From assembly GCA_964036315.1 (NCBI GenBank), contig OZ038488.1, forward strand, positions 67,684,842 to 67,748,841: DNA of 64,000 bases, read 5' to 3'. This DNA is from Acanthosepion esculentum. Its lineage: Eukaryota; Mollusca; Cephalopoda; Sepiida; Sepiidae. A program made the position numbers and the translations under genes. The notes below the pieces were generated by a model. It did no database searches and was not told where the DNA came from. It saw only the letters and a program-made list of their open reading frames with translations. This document shows positions 46,871 to 56,641 of the stretch, in pieces (position 1 is the first letter of the stretch; the number at the start of each line of letters is the position of its first letter).

Positions 46871-47263
46871 CTTTCAAACTCAAGTATAAAAACAACCTCT
46901 GCCTGTTTGTAGTCTCAAGTAAAGTGTGACATCTGCCTGCCTGCCGTCTGAAGTGTAAACATGACTTATGCCTGTCTGCTGTCTGAAGCATGAACACAAT
47001 ATCTGCCTTCCTGCACTCTGAATATAAACACATCCTCTGCCTGTCCAGAGTCTGCAGTATAAACATGTCCTCTACCTATCCGCAGTCTGAAGTATAAACA
47101 TGACCTCTGGCTGTCTGCAGTCTGAAGTATAAACATGACCTCTGGCTGTCCGCAGTCTGAAGTATAAACATGACCTCTAGCTGTCCGCAGTCTGAAGTAT
47201 AAACATGACCTCTGGCTGTCCGCAGTCGGAAGTATAGACATGACCTCTGCCTGTCTGCAGTCT
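46871..47263. repeat. 35-bp minisatellite, about 11 units
   Basis: Core unit CCTCTGGCTGTCCGCAGTCT plus GAAGTATAAACATGA. The units from about 47060 to 47250 are nearly identical, while those toward 46871 are progressively diverged. Minus-strand open frames across it are repeat artefacts. Confidence 0.95.
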
Positions 47264-47406
47264 TATTATTTCATGAGTGACTTTCACTCGATTTCGCAAT
47301 TAATTTTGATTATTCCCAAATTTATTTCCGTTACAAAAATTATCGTACAAAAGAATTTGTTGTAAAAAATCATGTAAAAGAATCGCCGAAAACAATCACA
47401 GTAATA

Positions 47407-47500
47407 AAAACATGGGAATCCAAAATTTCAAGGTTGTGGGTCTGGATTCAGCCTGGAATATTTTTAATTTCCTCATGGAGTTGGCCTGATTTCAAAATGG
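47407..47500 (-). repeat. Dispersed repeat, partner of 24650-24745
   Basis: The reverse complement carries the same GAAATCAGGCCAACTCCATG and GGATTCC-type ends. Confidence 0.7.
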
Positions 47501-47589
47501 TATGATGTTCGGCTATGGCCTCTAGAAGTAAAGTTGAAAAAGTATAACACATTGACATTGACATTTATTTTTATAAATGATTCGTTCGG

Positions 47590-47973
47590 TTTCTACAGCT
47601 TATCAACCCTCTGCAGGTCATTTAAAACCAGAAAATATTTTTAGATTGTAAATTTTTATTTTTTTTTTTTAGATAATAATGATTTAGAGATACAAATCTT
47701 ATTAATTAACATTGCTGAAGGGAGGAGAGATGGATTTGTATCTTTCTCAAGGGTATTTCTGTATAAGTGAATATAACAAACCCAACTGAAATTGGAACTC
47801 AGCTCTCTGATTAACAATTCTGAGTCATTATCCATTACACCATCCACACATCCAAGCTTACAGCACCTTGTATTTCCAAGTGGTCACCCATCTAGCTACT
47901 GACTACTCTTGCCATTGCTTAACTCCAGTGGTCATATGAAAACCAGTGTTTCAATATTATATGGCTGTAAGCC
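47590..47973 (-). mobile_element. Full-length compound 5S rRNA/tRNA SINE (family 2)
   Basis: On the minus strand from 47973. A 119-nt 5S rRNA-like head (to 47855) begins GGCTTACAGCCATATAATAT, has AGTTAAGCAATGGCAAGAG and TAGATGGGTGACCACTTGG, and closes with GGTGCTGTAAGCTT pairing its start. A tRNA-like part follows directly (GGTGTAATGGATAATGACTC; B box GAGTTCCAATTTC), then the body and tail (AAATGACCTGCAGAGGGTTG), with an A-rich run in the body. Both pol III promoter types are present in one unit. About 384 bp, the most complete copy in the window. Confidence 0.9.
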
Positions 47974-47974
47974 C

Positions 47975-48145
47975 CAGACATTTAAATTTCTGTGCTTGCT
48001 TGATTTGTAACACCTCCAATTCATCGCTCATGTTTTATGCTGTTCATCCTGTTGGCAACCATGCATTGTATTCTTACAACTGATAGTCCTTTCTTCTCAC
48101 TCTTTTACTACCTTGGCTAGGAGTTCCTGCATTTTTTTCACATCC
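47975..48145 (-). repeat. RTE-type LINE fragment (post-RT region)
   Basis: Matches 61630-61800 in the same orientation: CTTGCTTGATTTG, CCATGCATTGTATTC-like, CTTTTACTACCTTGGCTAGG. Confidence 0.7.
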
Positions 48146-48852
48146 AAGAACCCTGCACATAAGAAAATAACTCTAGTTAATAAATACTAACTTTAATAAA
48201 ACCTGACACAAGACTATGTTCGTGAACCAGAAATAAATAAAGGTTTAGCTTGCTAACCTCTGAAACTTTGTAAAGCACTGTAAAAAAAAAAAAAAAAAAA
48301 AAAAATTACACTATCAATTAAGATCCTGATAGAAAGATATTTAGAATCACCTCAAGAGTTTAAAATTTCAATTTTGAATTCTATTAATGGTGCTTTTTCA
48401 AAGAAAATACTTCACCTTTCATTATTCTCTGGATGACTTTTAGATGTAAATGGATTTGATTTCTCTTGGTAACGTGCCAATGCCTGAAGGTTTTTAGGAA
48501 AAGACAGAATGATTGAGTATTTTTTTTTTTAACATAAAAATTCTTTTTATGCTATTTACATTGTTTGAACTGTTGTCCTCATCTCTACTTTTACTTTCAC
48601 AACATTTTGGCCATTATACACACCAGCCTTCTTCAGGAAATATTTGTTGGAATTTCGTACCAAACCCTTTATTTAGTCTACAGTGGTAGATTGTTCTAAC
48701 TCCACATGCCATGCCTTTGGATATCTCAGTTTTAGTTAATTCACCTGGATAACTCTCCAAGTTTTTGTTCTCTCTGCTGAGTCCAGGGATTAAACTCACA
48801 ACTCTTTGGGTCATTACTTTTTGGATCAATCAACCAATGGACAATCACCTTA
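48146..48852. other. Unclassified; poly-A run and repeat end
   Basis: A 23-base A-run at about 48282-48304. The 48595-48800 block (CCAGCCTTCTTCAGG) resembles a dispersed repeat; its short minus frame is unrecognised. Confidence 0.4.
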
Positions 48853-49230
48853 CAGATGAAGAGACTTGAAACAACAGAAATGTGGTCCTACAGAAGGATA
48901 TTGGGAATACCATAGACTGAACATGTGAGCAATGACAAAGTTTAAGAGAAAATGGAAACAAAAAAGACACATATTTAACATTAGAAAGGGACAGTTAAAA
49001 TTTTTAGGGCATATAATGAGGAAAGATTGCTTGGGAAATTTGATACTCACAGGATAGATTAAAGGCAGAGGAAACCAATGGATAACCTATCTAGCATGCT
49101 TGAGTAAATGGATGGTGGAACAGGGTTTAGGAGAGATAACAAAAGAAAAAAGTTATTGCGAGCAAGAAAGGAAATTGTGGAGAGCCATGATTGCTAATGT
49201 CCTGACAGGACACAGTACATAGAAGAAGAA
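48853..49230 (+). pseudogene. RTE-type LINE 3' end
   Basis: Plus-strand block with TEMWSYRRILGIP, RKGQLKFLGHIMRK, LGNLILTG, LSKWMVEQGLGE and RKLWRAMIANVLTGHS in order, separated by stops. Same family as 62020-62545. Confidence 0.88.
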
Positions 49231-49351
49231 TTAATACTGTAATAAGGAAATTTGAGTAAAGATTATACAAAACACTACAATAAAACAAACTAAACTTAAA
49301 TACATAAGGGTTTATCTTTCAGTAAAATATATACTTTATGATATTAGATGG

Positions 49352-49427
49352 GGTGACCAGGCTCGGCATTGCTTAACTTCTGTGATTACATCAGAACTAA
49401 TGTTTCAAGATGATATTGCTGCAAGCC
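49352..49427 (-). repeat. 5S rRNA-like fragment
   Basis: The reverse complement gives GGCTTGCAGCAATATCATCT at the 5' end, then GAAGTTAAGCAATGCCGAGC and CTGGTCACC. About 76 nt of the 5' two thirds, with an internal deletion after CTGGTCA. Likely the remains of a family 2 SINE head. Confidence 0.75.
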
Positions 49428-49589
49428 AATCAGAATGTAAAAGGCAGTAGAAAAATTTTGAATTTTGGGTGTGTAAAATGACATCGGCATAATAGTAATG
49501 ATACATTTATATAATCTGAATTTAAGCACTTTAGGTTATTTTTGGATATGTTTCCTTTGTCTTCATTAAGACCAGCTTTTTCTAATGTG

Positions 49590-50290
49590 CCATGATCATG
49601 GCTCTTCACAACTTTCTGTCTTTTGTAGCTGATAGTAAGATTCGTCATTTTCCAATCCCTGTTCTGCTATCCATTTACACAAGCTTGTAGGGTAGGTTAC
49701 TGTTTGCCTGTGCACATCTTGCCTCCAATATGTCTTGTGAGTGCCAAATTCTCTAAGTCCTCTTTCCTCATAAGGTGTTCTCGAAATTTCAGCTGTTTAT
49801 GTCTGATTCAAAAGTAAGCAAAATTTTGTTTTCATTTTCCCTAAAATTTCTTTGTGGCTCACGCATACAGTTCACAGAATTCTCAGCTTCCTTCTGTAGG
49901 ATCACATTTCTTTTTATACCAGTTTTCTCTAAGGAGATTGTCCAGCATTTACTGCCATACAAGAGGATTGATATTACATAACTGTTCAGCACTCTTTACT
50001 TTGTTTTTAATTACATTTTCTCCTTTCTTAATGAAAGGCACCTTTTGTTATTCCAATGGTTGTTCAGGTTTTGAGCTCATATTTTCGACCCTCTGTTAAA
50101 ACACTCCCCAGATATTTACACTTCTATGCTTATTTGATTTGACATCTCCAATTTGTAGTTTGCATCTGGTGCTGTTCCTCTTACTGACAACCATGAATTC
50201 TTTCTTCTTGCTTTCCTTTACTATCTTGTCTAAAGGATCCTGTAGTTTTCCTTCTGTCTCTACCATCAGTGTCACCCGAGTGGCTTATAT
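49590..50290 (-). pseudogene. RTE-type LINE fragment, C-terminal pol
   Basis: The minus strand carries the post-RT region (about 50100-50290, like 61640-61850) and the C-terminal blocks: a YGSKCWTIS-type segment near 49930, a SYRRKLRIL-like segment near 49880, and LCKWIAEQGLEN near 49660-49695. Many frameshifts. Confidence 0.8.
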
Positions 50291-50472
50291 TGTTAAGATT
50301 ATGGCCACTAAAATGTAATTCTTGGTAGGGTCACCAGTTCCCTTAGGATAGGCTTACTTTATAGATATCTTCAACAAATTGTATATCTTGTATATGATGT
50401 GTTTCTAATTTATATATTTCTGTTGTGGGACTGATGATGTCTTTTTAACCCCAAAATAAAATTAGGTATATA

Positions 50473-51302
50473 CCAGGTGTAACAGCAAAATTGTCCAATT
50501 GTTAGATTAAGCTTTGAACCGTTGTATCTTAGAAATGATTAAAGATATCTTACTGGAATTCTCTGAGGTTTTTATAACACTATTGGACTCTACTTTGAAT
50601 GTATTTAGCTCTAAGTTGAAATGATGATCGCTCTTCCAGTTGTGACCTACTGATCCAGTTTTCCTCTTTACTGTTCCCTCTTTTTTTAAACTTATTTACC
50701 ATTCTCTTGATTGTTCTTGAAGTGACTTTGAAGACAGAAGTCAGAGTATAAATGTTGGTACCATTACTGAAGGCCTGAATGATTTTTCCTCTAAAACCAT
50801 TGCTCAGTTGGGAAGACAGTGGGTATGACACAAAGTGATTTTAACCTGTTCTCTTTCTAGCTAAATAACTCAAAGGGTTTTTCAGTGATTATTACTATAA
50901 ATGATATCAAGATGATCTTCTGATATTGTTTTCCTCTCTAATTTTCCCTCTTTTTTAAAATTATTCACTGTTCTCTTGATTGTTCGTGAATGGACTTTGA
51001 AGATGAAGCCAGAGTATGAATGTTAGTACCATTACTGAAGGCCTGAATGATCTTTTCCTCTCACCATTGCTCAGTTGGGAATAAATAGTGATTTTGACAA
51101 AATGATTTTGACGTGTTCTTTTTTTGGCTGAATAACTCAAAGGGTTTTAAGAAATAAATAGTGTCAAGATGGCTAAACGTCTTATCTGAAAACCTGGAAA
51201 AAAGAAACTCGATTAGTGTTTTTTTAGATATTAAACATTTTGTGAGATGGACAATTATCCCATGCTGTTACATGATTTGGACAATTTTGTTCTTACACCC
51301 AG
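50473..51302 (-). mobile_element. Tc1/mariner-type element with tandemly duplicated HTH region
   Basis: 830 bp, TA-flanked, TIRs CCAGGTGTAACAGCAAAATT (left) and CTGGGTGTAAGAACAAAATT (right, read inward). On the minus strand a frame (50580-50831) encodes LSNGFRGKIIQAFSNGTNIY and KVTSRTIKRMVNKFKKRGN, a Tc1-type N-terminal helix-turn-helix. A second, diverged copy of this region lies at 50928-51148, next to the first at 50658-50882. The DDE catalytic domain is absent. Non-autonomous. Confidence 0.88.
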
Positions 51303-51414
51303 TATATATAAAAAAAAAGAAGTACATTCATACAAGGCAAATGTATCATCAGTCCAACCTGCAATAGCTACAAGGAACTGAGCATCTTCCCAGCACCTTT
51401 AGCAATGTATCATG

Positions 51415-52258
51415 CAGGATGCAATGGGTAAATTCTCACCATATTTTTTTTTATTTTGCACATGTGCATTCTTTGTTTTTGATTTTGTCGACTTCAGAAT
51501 ATAGTAGGGTCAGTTGGGCACCATATATGAGAAAAAAAACGCCATAACACAATTCACTCAGCCAGAAATTTTGAAATGGCATGCTGTACTGCTTGGCATT
51601 TGCACTGAAAGCTCCAATACAAACATTTCAAAGTGTTTAGGTGTCAATCTGAGGACAGTGCAGAGAATTTTGAAAGAGTTGGATGAGTCTAATCGTGATT
51701 ACAAAAGTGTTTGGAGTGATCACTAGTGATGGAGACATTATACCTCCAGTCATCTTCCCACAGAGTTTCAGACTCAACACGGAGACAGTACTGCCCAGGG
51801 TCAAAAGGGTGGCTTTTGGAAGGCCCAATGTCTGGCAACATGACTCTGCACCATGCCACACAAGCAGGAGAACCCAGTCAAACAATTTCTTGACCCCATG
51901 ACCTCTTACATCTGACCACCTAACTCCTCAGACTGCAACCCCCTTGATTATTATGTGTTGGGCACAGGTGAGCGAGAAGTGAACAAAACTCCTTGTAACA
52001 CCAAAGATGAACTGAAGTCAAGGATTATGGCAGCATCCACCAATTTAAACAAGGTGACCGTCCAGAAGAGTTGCAGGAGATTCCAAAGTTGTCTAGAAGT
52101 CGTGGTTGAAGCCAATGGTGATTTTATTGAATAAATTTACTCTTTAGCATTTCGAGATATTTTTGTGTAATTTTGGTAGATATATCTGTTAAAATGAGAT
52201 GTCAGTGTTATTTTCATTTTTTGCATAATTTAGACGACAATTTACCCATCGCAACCTG
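51415..52258 (+). mobile_element. Mariner-like element with internal deletion
   Basis: 844 bp. TIRs CAGGATGCAATGGGTAAATT (left) and CAGGTTGCGATGGGTAAATT (right, read inward), with TA after the right end; the left TA is lost. The transposase is in two parts. The N-terminal HTH region (51514-51700) has PEILKWHAVLLGICTES and VNLRTVQRILKELDESN. The catalytic part (from 51700) has VITSDGDIIPPVIFP, GRPNVWQHDSAPCHTS with a DSAPCHTS block, and a degraded PNSPDCNPLDY-like block (51920-51955). The segment between, which should hold the first catalytic Asp, is deleted. Stops follow 51900. Confidence 0.9.
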
Positions 52259-52394
52259 TATATATGAGTTCCAATTGAGATCTGGAAATATGTAAATACT
52301 TCTGTCTTTACCTTGGGATGATTTCTTTCATAATTTTTTTCCATTTTAAAAACTTGTTATATATCTTTTTTGATTCATTTCTTTTTCTATGTGC

Positions 52395-52600
52395 CATCGA
52401 CCCCCACCCCCCGGGATTTGGGTAATCATGACTTTCCACAACATCCTATCCTTTGTAGCTCTTATCAGTGCTTGTCTTTTTCTACCACCTGTTTACACAA
52501 GCTTCTTAGGTAGCTTACTAACTGCTTCTCTCTTGCTTTCAATATTTCCTGTGAGTATCAGCTTTTCCCTGGTTTCAAGGACACCAATGGACATGGAGAT
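52395..52600 (-). repeat. RTE-type LINE 3' end fragment
   Basis: GGTAATCATGACTTTCCACA and CCTATCCTTTGTAGCTCTTA are the reverse complement of the family's last coding segment. It ends about 135 bp before the LYRM1 exon at 52735. Confidence 0.8.
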
Positions 52601-52734
52601 CAGTCCAAGAGAGACATTTTCTTTAAATTGTTAGATTAAAAAAAAATACTCTGGAACTTTTTATTACTTCTTTTGAAGGATTGTCTTAGTGATTTTTTTT
52701 TTCATTTTTTTAATCATATATTTTCTTTTCACAG

Positions 52735-52766
52735 CTCTTCATTACCGAATTCCATATCCAAGACAG
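52735..52766 (+). CDS. LYRM1: LYRM1 homologue, 32-bp micro-exon
   Basis: Acceptor TTTTCTTTTCACAG before 52735 and donor CAG|GTAAGT after 52766, both near consensus. The first two bases complete a codon begun in the previous exon (G|CT, Ala). The exon then encodes LHYRIPYPRQ and ends in phase 0. That peptide is the most conserved LYRM1 signature (LHYKIPYPRP in vertebrates, from memory). Vertebrate LYRM1 has roughly 38 more residues; no downstream exon encoding them was found up to 64000, so the stop codon and 3' UTR are probably outside the window. Confidence 0.87.
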
Positions 52767-53870
52767 GTAAGTTGGATTTGGCTTCTTTTTTTTAAGCTAA
52801 TTTTATGATAATTCAATATAAATTGATACTGGGGAGCACATTCTTATAATGTGGCTTTATCATGATATCCAAATATTTATTTTTATAACTCCAAATTTTG
52901 TATTTTATAGTGATTTTCTAAGTGTAAAGGCTCAAAGTATTAGTCACCCAATGAGGATCAAACTCACTACTCCTTTGTAATTGTTCTAGTGAGACAAACT
53001 TGTTAATCATTACACAAGTCAGGGTGCCCTGATTATGTATTTTATGTGTCGATAAAATAAATTCCAGGCTACCAGATTGAGCTAACAAGTAGCAAATTTG
53101 GTTACATTTGAAAGCCCAATACTACTAAGTTTTTATTTTATTTTATTCATAGTCCAGCTTATTTTAAAAAAAGATTAAAAAAAACCCTCAAAAGTAACAA
53201 TTAACAAAATTCAGTCTGTCAACCATGCTCTTAACTGATTGTACATCAGTTTTATTTCAAGTGATTTATGATCTTTGTTCCAGTGTTTCTTTGTATTTTT
53301 AGTTTCTTAGGACTCCATTATCATTCAAAAATTGCTTAAACTGATGTCCTCATTCTTTGGGGGATTTAAGTCAAGAAGAAACAAAATTCCCCAAAATAAT
53401 ATAAATTTAGCCATTACCTAATTTAAACTTCATCTTGGGAAATTTTCAGTGTTACAAATGGATTCAATATATAAAAAAAACAAAAATAACCAAAAAGAAA
53501 CATAGCAATAGAAGTCTATCATGATTTTCTGATAAATACAATACGATCATGTCAAAAACCGATATTTGGTGCCTTGCATAAGCTACCAAAACCAGATAAT
53601 GATAATATTAGCAGTTTCCTTATTGGCATTCATTTAAGATTATTATTGGCCCATCATTAAGCTAGCCTCATGTATATATACATAGACCACTCAGAAAGAA
53701 AAGAGAAGTCATCTTGGAGTGAAGGTGACCAGAGTAAAAAAGGTAAATCCAGATGAAAGTTAATAGTTAATGCTGTTTTTAGTTAAATTTATAAAATCTT
53801 TCTCTTATAAACAATTTTTCAGGAAAATAAGTTTTTCAAGTCCAGTTGCTGTTATCACTCTTTCCCATAT
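52767..53870. other. Start of the next LYRM1 intron
   Basis: No exon is supported. A short AG...GT-bounded frame at 53686-53740 was considered and set aside. Confidence 0.45.
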
Positions 53871-53879
53871 TGATGGGGT

Positions 53880-56190
53880 TTCCTTTCTAACCTTTTGTTT
53901 GAAGTAGTATGGAACATCAATGTCTTGATTGTGTGATTATTTTCTCTTTGAATTAAATGCACTATCCATTTTAGTTATTGTTGCTGCTGAAAGTCCTTAA
54001 GTAATGTGTTATCTAGTACAATTCTTTGTGATTGTTTTTTAATGCATGTCCACAAGGTTCAATGAAGTAAGGTCCTCACTGAAGCCTACATGCTTCACTT
54101 GCTATTTTTAACCATCGATCTTAGAAAGCAGTTGTATATAACCAACAGTTTAGATGTTTCTCAATGAGTTTTTTTGCAGACCATATGAAAGTCTCAATCA
54201 GACAAGGCTATTTAAGAACATGACTCTAATTTTGAGGTCAATGTTTTGGTTTTATAGCAACTTGTGGTTTCAGGTGAAACTACCCTTAGCCCAACCTATT
54301 CTGTGTTCAATTTCTTTATCTTCTATACTAAATTTGTTGTAACTGATTCATACACCAAGGTATTTGAAGTTTTTAGTATTTACTAATTCTACCTTCTGGA
54401 TTTTGGAAACAATTTGGTGTACACACCATCACTGCTTCCATTCCAATTCCAGACCATAATTTCCATTTTGGAAATGTTTATTTTGTCCTACCTCTTGGAA
54501 TACGTGGCAGAGGATGCTGATTTTTTTGTTCACAACCATTCTTATACCAACTATGAATACCTATATCATCAGCATAGCCCCCCCCCCCCCGCTCTCCTCC
54601 GCCATACATTGGCCTCAGGTGGGGAAGCAAGAATGCTGTTTTCTATTAGTGGATTCATTTGGAATATGATATGGAATGTTTAAGTAATCAGTGCCCGTCT
54701 CTTCACATCTGTGCTCGTACGTGCGCAGAGCATTGTCTAGGAAGTGATTAAATAGATCGGGACTCTCATGACCTCCTTTTCGTACTCCAGATGAGGTTGG
54801 AATGTTCCAGTATTGGGGTCCTCATCTGACATGTATGACTTCGTGGACTGATATAGTTCTTTTATCAGGTCCAGACATTCAGTGGATTTGGAGCTTGGAA
54901 AGCAGAGGTAGAACTCTGTATTGATGTGGTTGTATATTGCTATGAGGTCGACATAGCAGATATGGAAAAAGATAAAAGGAAAACTTAGCCAACTCATTTC
55001 CTCCTCTGAGGAACTTCAAGGCAAATGTCTAATGTCAAAGCAGGTATACAATTTTCTATTGGAGAGGTAAGCAATTGCACAGTGGCGTAATGGATAGTGG
55101 CTCGGATTGAGGAATCGGAGAACCGAGTTCAAATTCCAGTTGAATTTATTACATTCACTTACATGCCAATACCCCTGGGAAAGGTATGAATCCTCTTCTT
55201 CTCCCCACCCAGCTATGGGTAAATAGCAGGACAAACCAGGTTCTATAGCCTTGGAGGGCAACTGGTCTACCACAGAAAGAAATGGCAACCTACTGCAAGA
55301 AAAAAAACCTACCTTGACAGTCATGATCACTTAAGCATGTATCACGCATAGCACATAACTGACTTAAGCAATTTCCTGGAGTTGTTTGATGACATATATA
55401 CCATCATTACAACCCTTACCAGAGTAAAAGCCAAACTGGATCTTGAGGAGTTGATTTTCGTAGAATGGTGGGAGCTTAGTTAATATAATGTTCATTAGTA
55501 CCTTTATCATAAGCAATCCAATTGAGATACCTCTGTATGTGTGAGGGTGGGGCTTACCTTTTTGTTTCTATAGTGCATTAATGCACGATATACCTCACTT
55601 TTGGGGATACACTTCCGATTCTAGACTTCCTCCCTGAAATTTAGAAAGTTGTTTCTAAATGCACCGAGAGGGTATGTTATTTTTCAAAAGTTCAACCTCA
55701 ATGTCAAGTTATTATTCTTTAGCTTTTGAATAGCTTTCTTTACTTCCTCATCATTAAGTTCCTTATTGTTTATCTTTGGAGGCAGGTATTATAATGCTTA
55801 GATGTATATTGATATAGGTTCTAATTCTGCAGGCATTTTCATACGAGTTGAAATGTGACTCAAGGTGTTTTTTCAGACAGGGATATCTCTTCTGTTTTGG
55901 TTTTTATGTACGATGCTATCATGATTCTTTTGCCTTTCTCCATATTTCAGCCCAATGTCTATGCTCTTTGGCTTCGTTAATTTAGTTTCCAATTTGTTAA
56001 CTATTTTGTCTTTGTCAATTCTTTAGTACTTCTTCTTCACATTTCTTTTCTTCTGCTTCTTTCTTTCTAGTATCAATTTTTTCAAATCTGTATTATTGTC
56101 CCACGGATTATCTTTCTCTAGATATTTCAGGAAGTATTTCACGTGCTTTGGCTAAAGGTAAGATAATATTTAATTCCTCTGTTGCTATGA
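53880..56190 (-). pseudogene. Third LINE family: linker, RT and C-terminus, SINE-interrupted
   Basis: Minus-strand order. Lys-rich linker (56190-55850), then an IPKVRYI-type segment (about 55590), a YRGISIGLLMIKVLMN block (55490-55550) and QFGFYSGKGCNDGIYVIKQL (55385-55460). A family 1 SINE (55077-55364) interrupts. Coding sequence then resumes with ELYQSTKSYM, a YEKEV region in place of the usual RQGD motif (54760-54870), and a YADDIGI catalytic box (about 54555-54578) next to a C-run. A C-terminal part near 53880-54000 matches 32980-33120 in reverse. The RT catalytic YADD is intact, but stops and frameshifts kill the frame. Confidence 0.82.
55077..55364 (+). mobile_element. Full-length tRNA-headed SINE (family 1) with 9-bp TSD
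   Basis: Head GCACAGTGGCGTAATGGATA (A box) and GAGTTCAAATTCCAG (B box), a body with CAGCTATGGGTAAATAGCAG and AACTGGTCTACCACAGAAAG, and a 3' part GCATGTATCACGCATAGCAC. Flanked by TAAGCAATT at 55068-55076 and 55365-55373. The empty site restores LINE RT sequence. Confidence 0.93.
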
Positions 56191-56335
56191 CTGAGATTTA
56201 AGATTTGAATTTTATTTTAATTTTTTCAAGTGGATACTATGCCAAAGTGACGTTCATTTTTTTTGTAATCAGAAGTGGAAAAGTCCCTCAGAGGATGAGA
56301 CGCGTCGACTAAGATATTTTCCTTTTGTTTTATAT

Positions 56336-56602
56336 TGTTGTGGTAGGATCCACCTAATTTGCATAGTGGAGTACCGACCATATAAATATGGTTGGTACCG
56401 GGAAGAGAGGGGAATGAATCAAGAGATTCAACCAGAGACTCTGCCCGACTGAGACTCAGTCAACACATTCTCCAGGAACGGTCTTCCCAGGAATATACAA
56501 AAGACTATATGTAAATATTGTGTACACTTTCTTGTTTCAATACATTTTGTTCTAAGTACATTTTGTGTTGCATTATTATTCCATGCATTAGTCAAGTTTC
56601 AA

Positions 56603-56604
<2 letters not shown>
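56336..56604 (+). mobile_element. Solo LTR with 5-bp target duplication
   Basis: 269 bp beginning TGTTGTGGTAGGATCC and ending CAAGTTTCAACA, flanked by TATAT on both sides (56331-56335 and 56605-56609). A TATAAATA box lies at 56381-56388 and GAGACTCAGTC-type leader sequence follows. No internal retroelement sequence adjoins, so the LTR probably remains after recombination between two LTRs. Orientation is taken from the TATA box. Confidence 0.88.

Positions 56605-56611
<7 letters not shown>

Positions 56612-56640
<29 letters not shown>
56612..56640. repeat. (CA)n microsatellite
   Basis: About 14 CA units directly after the solo LTR's target duplication. Confidence 0.95.

Positions 56641-56641
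<1 letters not shown>

Larger units (their letters stand above)
21713..52734 (+). other. LYRM1 intron (31.0 kb)
   Basis: GT at 21713-21714 and AG at 52733-52734. It is filled with mobile elements listed separately. If the exon calls are right, about 99.7% of the gene between the first and last visible exons is intron. Confidence 0.82.

Noticed and set aside
46821..47241. Minus-strand frames with repeated Cys/Thr/Ser motifs
   Set aside because: They are translations of the 35-bp minisatellite; the period is not a multiple that keeps one frame, and no start or homology supports them.
53686..53740. Possible small exon bounded by ATAG and AAGGTAAAT, in phase after the LYRM1 micro-exon
   Set aside because: The encoded peptide does not resemble the LYRM1 C-terminus and the acceptor lacks a pyrimidine tract.
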